This document shows, in pieces, positions 55,291-64,000 of a stretch of 64,000 nt of DNA (positions within the stretch are counted from its first letter, which is position 1; each line of letters starts with the position of its first letter). Under the pieces are notes generated by a model. The model saw only the letters and a program-made list of their open reading frames with translations, made no database searches and was not told where the DNA came from. The position numbers were made by a program, and so were the translations under genes. Source of the DNA: Tretioscincus oriximinensis (lineage: Eukaryota > Chordata > Lepidosauria > Squamata > Gymnophthalmidae); assembly GCA_022410635.1 (NCBI GenBank), contig JAJVDF010000970.1, positions 250,793 through 314,792 of the forward strand, read 5' to 3'.

Positions 55291-55791
55291 CCTTTAGCAC
55301 TTAAATAAAAGAGTCCTAATTGTACAGGATATATTATTGAAATGGTTAGACATGTTTTGGAGTGGTCACCACATTCTGCATTTCAAAGGGGAACCCAATC
55401 GATGCTTGAGTGGTTTGTATAATTTTAATTCTCTTGGCCTCTGAATCTGAGTGACCTAAAAAAGAAGAAAAATAACATCTGTTCCTCAGTGTTGAAAATC
55501 AAGTTACAAGGAAGGAGTGAGCTTGCAGATGATAACAGCTTTGGAATCCGGGTTGTCAAAACGCCCATATGCAAAAACATTCACATAAAAAAAGCATTCA
55601 AGTATTTGAAATACACCCAACCTTTCTATTCAAGTGAATGAAATCACAGGCGCTTCCTCATCTTATAGGTGTGCTATGTCCAAAACTTTGAATGTCAAAT
55701 GTTTATTATGTGGAGCATGCAAAGATCACAAAGCAGTATATTTATTTGAACATGCAGTTGGGAGTTAGTAAAATATGTTATGAAGGATTAT

Positions 55792-55852
55792 GGAATCATA
55801 AGGTTGGAAAAGACCTCTAGGGTCATAGGGTTCACTCCCTGCTCACTGCATA
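55792..55852 (-). mobile_element. CR1 LINE 3' end, short
   Basis: 'ggaatcataaggttggaaaa' and 'ctagggtcatagggttcact'. Confidence 0.75.
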
Positions 55853-56110
55853 GGGTTACCATATAAAATATGGGATAGATATATATATTTAAATAAATAA
55901 AAATTTGCCTCTTTGAGAACTTCGTGTATGGAGTGGGGTATAAATGGAAATAAATAAAATAAAATANAATATTGCACCTTTAATAGACCTAGAAGACAGG
56001 ACTTTTCACCAAATGTAGCTTCTAAAGTCTGCAGTACCAGGGAAGGGGGGTATCACTTAATATCCATTAAAGGTGTAAATTTCTATTCTGGCTTTTTTTT
56101 CTTATTAATG
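55853..56110. mobile_element. 170-bp hairpin hAT MITE with insertion
   Basis: The left arm 'tagggttaccatataaaata' is separated from the rest ('attgcacctttaatagacct', 'tatccattaaaggtgtaaat') by about 90 bp (55880-55970) of SINE/L2-type 3' tail ('gagaacttcgtgtatggagt', AAATA run). Confidence 0.75.
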
Positions 56111-57094
56111 TAGGATCTTTTGAAAATGTTTATGTTTGTAATCAGAAGATGGGCTATAATTTGGGCTATAAATTAAAAATGCAAGAATATTACAGTATTT
56201 TGGGTAGTCCTCTTTGTTTACTAGATCATTTCAATGGACAATAAGTGGTCCTATTTATTTGTAAAATTTAATGAGCTTATGAGCATGCCTGGAGATCATA
56301 GTTTTGCAGGATCAGACCACATGCATGTGCTAACCTGCAACTATATAGGTACAATAAGATAAAATAATTTGCCCATAAAGCAGAAGATGAATTTGTATCC
56401 ACAAACTAGTGCAGATGTCCCATCTCCTAGCAACATGCCCAGACAGGAATAACAAAAAATTGTGAATATTTAGCAGCAAGAGAGAGATAGAAATTATTGT
56501 TAAGGAATATATGATACACCTCAATTGGGAACTGATTCCTGGAAGAGCAATCAATTTCTGAGCTGGATAAACACACAAAGAGTTCTAGAAGTTATAACAG
56601 GGGCCACACAAGAAGCAGATTCAAAGCCACAGTCCAAAGCCAGAAAAAAACATGATGATGCTAACAAATGAATGTTTACTAACAGCACCCCAGAAGTGAG
56701 ATTCAGCTCAAGTAGCTGGGCCTGCCTCATCCTTGTGTGTGGAAGACAATTTCCAGCTTGGATTTGTCTTTGAGAGGGTCAGAAGGAGTCTTCTGCTGTT
56801 AATACTGTAAAGCTACTTGACTATGTTCTCCTCCTGCTCAGAATCACTCCCAGACTCTTGGCCAGACATTGTTTGTTGGTCAGTCTCTGGCAGTGATTCT
56901 GTTTCTGGTGATGAATTATCGTCAAGCCAGAGAAAAGCACGGCAGCAGACTACAGCAAGTCATGGTGCGGTGGTTCTGCACTAGCATGTGGATAGAAGAT
57001 CCCTAGGCTGCCATATTATCTGGGAAAAGTCCAAATGCAGAAATAGTGTTAGCACAATCAGGACACTGCTGACCCACTGAACATATGTCCAATT
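56111..57094. other. No recognised feature
   Basis: No exon or repeat recognised. Confidence 0.4.
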
Positions 57095-57210
57095 CAAAAT
57101 TGTCCCTTGCCCTTTCTCTTCCATCTCCCCTCTCTATCTTTCCCTGTCCCTCTCTTCCACCCTTCCCAAACTGCCCCTCACACTGTCTCCTCATCTCCCA
57201 ACCTCTCCCT
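57095..57210. repeat. Pyrimidine-rich tract
   Basis: CT-rich run, the complementary counterpart in composition of the purine tract at 20815-20960. Confidence 0.8.
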
Positions 57211-57699
57211 CCCACAGACCCTACTCATCTTTACATGACCAGGCAGCTGGCACTGGCAGCATAGTGGATATCTGGTCACAAATTGGCCATAGCCTTAGGA
57301 GCTTTATCTGGTGCTTCCACTATGTCATACGGGTTTTTTCGAGAACATGAGGGAGATGTTTAGTAAAATCTTCAGTTTCACCTGGGAGCAACGAAAGAGA
57401 AATGGCTTTAGGAATATATGATATAATTCCCCTGAGGTTCCAAAAGTTATTTATTTATTTTTAAAAGGCAGTAATAGCAAATAAATTGCAAGTACGTGAA
57501 AAACATAGAGCTCATGAAATAATTTGTGAGATTATTAATATGTGATTGTATAAAACTGAAAAAAATGAAATGGAAGATGATTTGATATGGGAAATGATAC
57601 TGAGAATATGGTCTCCAATGTTAAATAATGAAATGGGTTAATATACCATGGAAACAATAGTAGTACATTAGGAAGCAGTAGAAATTTAAGGAAGTAGTG

Positions 57700-58700
57700 T
57701 AAATTTAAGGTTGCCAGGCACAGCGAAAGGGACGGACTCAGGGTTGAACACACATGGTATTTATTAAGTTTAACAATAATCAAAAACCTAAACGCTANCC
57801 GTACATTGAAGAACGCAACCCGAAACATATAACAATACAAAGTGTACAAGTGCTTAACAATCATAAAACATATTAACATTTATAAATAACACAAAAGTGG
57901 AAGAAATTAGGCCATGACTCGAGTAGGAGAGTGCAGGCGCAGCATCCTGACTCCCAATTCCGGTCCGCCGCCCGGCTGGACACGGACAAGGCAGGCCACG
58001 CCCCGTGATGTGCCCCCCTAGGGCTGCCTACTCACATGACCTGGCAGCCCCCCAAATTCTTCTGAGCCCGGGCCTTGTGGTGGACTGTGTGCCACACACC
58101 AGGTGGTGTGAGGCCATGGCAGCTGCCCACTTTCCGGTGGGTCAGCTCTGCTCATCCGCCTAGCCCAGGCCACCCAGCAGAAGCCAATACGCCCACCCCG
58201 GCTGTGGGCCTCACCTAGAGGATCAAAGAGGTTTGTGTGGGCTATCAAGGATCTTTCTTGTTTGCAGCCCCCTCTATGACTCCAGAACTGCGTGACACCT
58301 ACCCATCCCCAGGGTAGCACACAGTCCCAGAACCCTTTATGAGGGCCCCCCTTCTATATGGCAGTAATGGGGATGCCTCCTACTAGGCTCAGACTACCCT
58401 GGCAAGTCAAGATGCATAAACGCCACCCCCACCCCCCCATGACCATGACGAAAGAGACAGATGAAAGAAAGGGAGAGAAAGGGTGGGAGAACGTGCTTCT
58501 GGAAGAGAGAGGAAGGAAGGAGGGGCATCCCGGCCTTATAAAGGCTGCCGGCTCCCCTCCACCGATGGCCGGAAGTCGTGCCGCTCCTCGTCACATTGCT
58601 TGTACCAGCGAGACGAGGAGGACACGACTCCTAGCACGTCCGCTCCCTGCCGCTGCCGCCGGCAATCCCTTCATGCCAGGGACGAAGCCCCGGTAAGGAG
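57700..58700. other. GC/CpG-rich island, unclassified
   Basis: A CpG-rich block (densest at 57950-58000 and 58540-58690) in otherwise AT-rich DNA. It has a TATAAA word near 58537 and, at the other end on the minus strand, AATAAA (about 57758). Open frames on both strands have no recognised domain. It may be a CpG-island promoter or an uncatalogued repeat such as an LTR. Confidence 0.5.
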
Positions 58701-59738
58701 AATATAGGGTAGTTAGGTTACAGGAAGCTTATTTATTTAAAAGTCAAATTAAACCTTAGAAAAAACCTATTTCAATAGTTAAGGTTTGACTTTAATTTGT
58801 GATNCTTATGATAACGGTATTTCTTTGTAATTGTATTTATTGTCATATTTACATTTATTGGACAAAATACATATGTATAAAAGGGACAAGTGAAACTGTT
58901 GATGGTATCAAAATGTTACTGATAAATATCTACTATATTTTCCTCTATAGTATTTCTCTCTACCTGCAAGATGGGTGGGTGGAAAGGTTTAGGGGATTTA
59001 CAGTATATTTCTGAAATAAAACCCCAAAACACATTGAGCCTAGGGGGGGAAAACCTGTGCTTTGAAGTTGGTTTGAGCAAAGACACTGATTTAATACCCA
59101 GAGATACGGTGTTTTTGTGTCAAATAACGAAATTTTAAAAAAAGCTTTCAGAGAGCCCTATTTTGACTTTAGTATAAGAAACTGACTTTTGTGGAACAAG
59201 GCCAAGGCAACTGCAATGATATAAAAACATTTTTAAGAACCCTATACTTTTTGCTTTTTATTCCATAAGATTAAATTCTGAAACATCTGAAGAAAAAAAA
59301 CCCTCAGTTTTGTGCAATACAAGGCCAGGCCATTGCAAAAGGTTAATGCCTGTAACAGATGTGCTGCTTTCCAAGCCTTGACAATGCCCAGTTCTTGGCA
59401 TCTCTTTCAATAACTATGCCAGGAAGAACTGCAGTGATAAAATGAGCAGGTCATAAACTGAATTTACATTCTCTCTCAGAGATACAAGACACCTCTTTTT
59501 GGAAAATTCAATGAAGAGAAAAACCCAGATGCCTGATATGATGCTGTGAGGGGAGCTGGCCCAACAATCTTCAAGCTGGATACAAGAACCGATGGTGATA
59601 CAGTTGCCAGCATTATGGCATTAAAGCAATAAAGAGAATTTTAACAATGATTACATGCTACAACTCCTTCTACTATGTATCTTTCTGTACTGGGTCTTAT
59701 TCTAAAGTAACGTAAAAGCCTATTATGTGTATGAGACA
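58701..59738. other. No recognised feature
   Basis: AT-rich; no exon or repeat recognised. Confidence 0.4.
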
Positions 59739-60008
59739 GGCATGAATGGCGCAGTTGCTAAGGAGGTGGTCTTTCATCGGAGAGATCGGGTTTCGAGGCC
59801 TTGTGGGGAGGGGTGAGTGCCTTCTAGTAGCCAGCAACTCTAGTCAACCAAGCTATTCGAAAGCAAGAACAGCACGAAATTGCAATAGATTGTGACTAAA
59901 TAAATGGGAACCACCGCAGCCTGGTGGGGAATATAGAATGTAAGCCTTCAGGAGAAAAACAACTTTGTAAGCCGCTTTGNGTACCTTCAGTTCCTCTTCT
60001 TCTTCTAG
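59739..60008 (+). mobile_element. tRNA-derived SINE (ACA/Sauria-like)
   Basis: Head GGCATGAATGGCGCAGTTGC (A box) and 'gatcgggtttcgaggcc' (B box near 59788); body 'agctattcgaaagcaagaac'; tail 'gtaagccgctttg' and CTTCTTCTT. Not a tRNA gene. Confidence 0.85.
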
Positions 60009-60389
60009 CACCTCTAAGCAGGTTTCTTGGCAACAATACAGCAGTGTTTTGTCGTCTCATTTTGGAGAGAGACTGGAGATTGAAGTGGCAATGTTCAGCT
60101 TCCCTGGAATCTTGCATAGGCTGGAAGCACAGGGTTGCCAATTCAATGTGCAGCCTCTCTTGAGAATGAATTTATGGCAAACCGCTTCTGTTTCATTAGC
60201 AACAAACCTCAGCACAAAGGTTTATTGAATAAACAGACTCTCTCTTCTCCAATTTCCCATTTTTCTCTCTCCCCTTCTTTTACTTCTCCCTCTCTCCTGC
60301 TCTTCCCTTCCCTTCTTCAGAAGCAAGGAGACAGGATAGGGGATAGAGGCATAAGAGCATAGGAGGAGACTTGCTGACAAAAGGCCACC

Positions 60390-60550
60390 TGTTCTAGGCG
60401 CCCTGCAAATTGTATTTCAGGAATATTGCCTGTTGATCCATCTCAGAGGCAGCATCAAAAGATCCACCCTGGTATCTGTTTAAAACCTTGATGTCCATGA
60501 ACATGTGGCTATTTGCTTCACACTTTGATCTTTTAAAGTATCTTTCCAAA
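60390..60550 (-). mobile_element. CR1/L3-type LINE fragment
   Basis: 'ccctgcaaattgtatttcag', 'gatccaccctggtatctgtt' as in 19728-19945 and 25320-25740. Confidence 0.55.
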
Positions 60551-60916
60551 ACTGCCATTATTACTGCCGCCATCCCATCAGGAAGCGCCACTACCATTCT
60601 CAGTGATGTTGACAGTTTCAGGTAATTGCACTAAAGGGCTGCACCACTGCAATGCACCTGCAATTGTTGTTCCCACATCATCTTCCTTGTTGGGCATTAT
60701 CACACCACCATCATTTTGGATGGGTGGACACTTCCTTCTTTGTCTCATCTGATAATGCTCTTGATTGATCCTCAAGGGAGTGCCATCCAAAGAAAGTGAG
60801 GCCAATCATGGGTTGCATACAGACAGAGTCAATAATCCACTTGCAAGTTGAATGTGTGGCATTTGCCTCACTAGGTTGTTACATAACGAGATTGTGGGTT
60901 TAAAACCCGATGATCC

Positions 60917-61400
60917 GAATTACTGGAAAAAGGTTCCAGGGTCATCAGGTTNAATCCCCTGCTCAATGCAGGATTCACTACAGTTGGCAACCTGTTCCAG
61001 TGGTTTATCATTCTTACTGTCAGAAGGCTCTTTGATATCTAACCTAAATCTACTTCCTTGCAGTTTCATCCAATTGTCTCTAGTCCTTTTATGTGCAAAT
61101 GAGAACACAGTTTGTCCCTTTGCTCTCTGACAGCTCTTCAGATATCTTTAGGCCACTATCAGATCTGCTCTCAGTCTTTTCTTTGTCAGACTAAACATCC
61201 CTAGATCCTTTAACTGTTCCTTGTAGGACATGGTTTCCAGACCACTCACCATCCTTGTAACTCTCTTGTGAACCTGCTCCAGTTTATCAGTGCCCTTTAG
61301 AGTGCCCAGAATTGAACACTGTGGTCTGACCAAAGTACTAGGAATAATTACATGATTAAGATTCTATGCCCCTTTTAATACACCCCAGGTCCCAGCCATG
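60917..61400 (-). pseudogene. CR1 LINE inserted in foldback arm
   Basis: Minus-strand CR1 3' region and RT C-terminus with frameshifts: on the minus strand KLEQVHKRVTRMVSGLETMS (61148-61333) and FSFAHKRTRDNWMKLQGSRF (60920-61108). Confidence 0.85.
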
Positions 61401-61613
61401 CTTCCTTCTTCAACCATTTCATTCCTGTTGGCAAGAAGTAGATCTAGAATGGTAGATAAAGTTATCAGCAAGAGAAGATGAAAATGTATTGGACCCATGA
61501 CTATTGTCTGTTAGTTCTGGCAAGAAACTGTGAGGGTGAAAGGCAAAGGAATCCGATATTAACCGTAAACTATCTAAAAGCATTTGGGAGGCGGGATGAC
61601 TGGACTTCCTCCT

Positions 61614-61971
61614 TGAGGGATATTTTCTTAGTTAATCAGGCCATGAGGCCTGAGGAGCATTTCCTCATCAAGGGAGTTGAATCTGGGCCCTTGAGCAGAT
61701 GCCATTGGCCAAACCCATGTACCTGCTGAACAGTCTAGGATGAATTCCTCAAAAGTATCAAATAAAGGCTCTTAGCTCATCTCTTCTTGTGTGCGAGAGA
61801 CAATAGGCTTGCTGTGTTCTTTTACTTGAAAATGTATCCACTTATCATCTTGTAGCTAGTCAGCTGAAATTCCTTGTGAATGCTGAAGAGATGTGTATAT
61901 AAAAAGTGACTCTAATAAACTGGCAGCTAAGCAGTGCTCTGAAGATGTAGCAGGGTGATTTCCTTCCTACA
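61614..61971 (+). mobile_element. Probable solo LTR, 358 bp
   Basis: Begins TGAGGG and ends TCCTACA, flanked by direct CCTCCT at 61608-61613 and 61972-61977. Removing it makes the two sides align with the right arm of the foldback. Contains TATATAAAAA (61896-61905) and AATAAA (61914-61919). The parent element is not known; a 6-bp duplication is compatible with a retroviral or Gypsy-type integrase. Confidence 0.65.
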
Positions 61972-62665
61972 CCTCCTTACAGCCTGCAAACAAAATGGGT
62001 GGTGGGAAAGCATGTCACATGCATGGAAAATCTGGCTTTTCAGGAGCTGACAGAATAACAAAATTCGGAATATATCGTAAAAATGTTGAGGCGCATAAAA
62101 ATTGGTAAATTGACAAACCAGATTATCAGGATTTCTGGAATGTACAAGTGCTGTATGAATGCAACCAAGGTAGATTTTTTTTTAAAGTGAGCATGTTCAC
62201 TTGGTTCCACATGTTGTGCTTTATTTGACCTGCACTGCATATAACACTTGTTTTCCAGTTTTAATTCACTCCATTCATACCTTTACAGTATATTTTGAGT
62301 TTTGTCATTCTGTCAGCTTCTGTCAAGTGAGGTTTTCCAAACATGTGACACCCTCTCCTTTCAACCCGGTTGTCAGAGGAAATCCAGTAGCCCCTCCTAC
62401 CAAATGCTAGTTTATTAGTGGATAGTTTACTGTTAATATTTGATTCCTTTGCTTTTACCCTCATTGTTTCTCCCCAAATCTATCCACACGTCAAAACCTT
62501 TCCACAAAACCCCTATAAAGTGGTTTGAAAGCTGTTTTTCCCGGTTAACCAATAATCCGATTATAACTGGCTTTAAACCCTAAATCTGCTGGTTTGTATA
62601 ACTGCCTGGTGAGGCAAATGGTACACAAATTCAACTTGCAAGAGGCTAATTGAGCTTTTCTGGAC

Positions 62666-64000
62666 ATAGCCTTTATTAAGGCTACTTATTTTAGGGCCTT
62701 TTGCTTTCTTAGCATGCATCATATTAATGCAAATCTCAGAGTGACATTAGCAAAAATACTAAACAATCTCGTTGCAAGAGTTACAGTTACTAGAAATTCA
62801 ATTACCACTTAAGAAAAGAATGGATTAATTCAACTGTAAATGAATAATAGGAGATCTCAACAGCGCAGATCAGCCAACTTTGAGTCCCCTCCAATGTGTG
62901 ATATTAGGAAGATCCTGACTGGTTAAAATGATTTGCCATCTTGAAAAGAAAGAGCGGCGACTACCAATGGGACAGTATGATTTTAAGAATATACTCTTTG
63001 GTCACAAGCCAGTCAGTATAATGCATAAATTATTGATGTTTCCAGGCTACCGAAGTCTTCCACATTAATATGACTGTGGTATGTATGCATGCATTATAAT
63101 ATGGGCAAGATGACTGTTGTAGCATCCAGCAACAAAGCACATGCATTTGCAAAAGCCAAGAAAAGGGAATCAGAAATTCAACACGGATAAAATTCATCTG
63201 CTGTTAAATCTATATGACACTTTTTTTTCATGGGATAATATATGGTCAGATGGTAGCAAGGGAAGAGAAAACCCTGCCAAATTATTACCTTTATAAAAAT
63301 ACTAATAATCTTACTAATAAAAAATCATTAACTTGCATGAATAATTCAAAATAAACAATGAGACAAATAGGACATAAAAATCTGCATAATTCTAGCAGAA
63401 CAAGCCTAATGGGTGATATTACAATACACCATCAATACAAACTGACTTGTATCATCCCCATTCAGATTAGTATATGGCAATTTATGCATGTTGCTATTGT
63501 GGTATCTTCTATGTGTCATGCATATGCAGGGTCTATGCATGTTTCTGAACATTCAGAGTACATCAAGACAGCTGTAGTGCTATTTCCATATACTGTATAA
63601 TGGAATAAAGGACTTATACTGTCATTGTTGACTACACACACACATCAAGATTTTGCCTTTCCTTGCTTTGAAAAGCTCTGTTTTCATTGGCTATTAACTC
63701 CTCGCACTGCTAAGAAGATGGATTTTTCCATTCAACATTGCTGGGTGTTTTTTGGAAGATGGGATGGGGAGGTAAATCAACAGGCTTAACCAGCCAATTG
63801 CTTTTCTGTAGTCTCTGTTCTCAACGATAGGCAGGTAAAGGCTTATGAGGCAGGCCTGGATGTCATGATAGATCTTCCAGGGAATGCCCAGATGCACCAT
63901 AGTGCAAAGTATGGACAACACACTACAGAAGCCACATAAAAATGCTTGGGAAAAGCGTAACGCTGAGCCTCTCTAGTGCTACCACTTCTGGATCTCTGCA
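62666..64000. other. No recognised gene; possible regulatory DNA
   Basis: Repeat-poor to the window end. 62690-62850 contains an octamer-like ATGCAAAT (62728-62735) and several ATTA words. No exon, RNA gene or known repeat recognised. Confidence 0.4.

Larger units (their letters stand above)
60805..62665. mobile_element. Foldback DNA transposon, 1.86 kb, nested
   Basis: Inverted arms pair in at least three places: 60815-60916 with 62540-62650 ('cacttgcaagttgaat..gcatttgcctcac'); 61532-61607 with 62380-62462 ('gagggt.aaa..caaaggaatc'); and 61985-62090 with 62258-62345 ('tgacagaataacaaaatt'). A CR1 and an LTR interrupt the left arm. Partial copies are at 4541-4870, 36750-36917 and 40205-40325. 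No transposase recognised; superfamily unknown. Confidence 0.75.

Noticed and set aside
58018..58707. Frames of 66-112 codons in the GC-rich island
   Set aside because: Open frames are expected by chance in GC-rich DNA; no domain, splice signal or codon pattern supports one over another.

Overview
This window is non-coding, repeat-rich vertebrate nuclear DNA, most likely from a squamate reptile (lizard or gecko group). The evidence is the combination of CR1 LINEs ending in ATTCTATGAT-type microsatellite tails, L2, L1 and R4/Dong LINEs, Penelope-like elements, a Ty3/Gypsy chromovirus, a Tc1 element, hAT foldback MITEs and two tRNA-derived SINE families, one with a MIR-like core and one resembling the lizard ACA/Sauria type. 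I found no convincing host exon, no functional tRNA or rRNA gene and no bacterial-type feature. Single N calls are scattered throughout, and one 960-base gap lies at 44941-45900.

Layout. 1-13.7 kb: a CR1-group 3' end beside a decayed Tc1 transposon, a tail-to-tail CR1 pair, a hAT foldback (3769-4276), a 446-bp palindrome (5725-6170), a broken CR1, an inverted-repeat element (8765-9215), several SINEs, an L1 ORF2 fragment and a LINE interrupted by an L2 and a SINE. 14-29 kb: Penelope tails, a 616-bp hAT element inside an L2 with an 8-bp target duplication, a 170-bp hairpin MITE family, a purine tract, and a largely repeat-poor stretch (22-25 kb) with conserved-element-like sequence. 27.5-34.8 kb: L1, a 1.1-kb L2 reverse-transcriptase remnant, Penelope fragments, a possible LTR remnant, an AAT array and a hAT MITE splitting an L2. 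36.9-39.5 kb: a nearly complete LINE with an open ORF1, most of ORF2 deleted and a 12-bp target duplication. 41.6-47.2 kb: a Penelope GIY-YIG endonuclease fragment between two L2 pieces, a hAT element inside a Penelope tail, the assembly gap, and the 3' end of a young Ty3/Gypsy chromovirus (integrase, chromodomain, LTR). 47.5-64 kb: CR1, L1, R4, SINEs, a GC-rich island (57.9-58.7 kb) and a 1.86-kb foldback transposon carrying a CR1 and a probable solo LTR.

The coding sequences seen all belong to transposons. Autonomous-type machinery survives only in fragments: APE and RLE endonucleases, CR1/L2/L1 reverse transcriptases, GIY-YIG endonuclease, Tc1 transposase and chromovirus integrase. Around it are non-autonomous families (hAT MITEs, SINEs) that would depend on such machinery. 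Repeated nesting gives a relative insertion order at several loci. The most notable items are the ORF1-only LINE with a PIP-box-like motif, Penelope tails repeatedly found as head-to-head inverted pairs, the 446-bp palindrome built around a MITE, SINE tail exchange, and the nested foldback at 60.8-62.7 kb.
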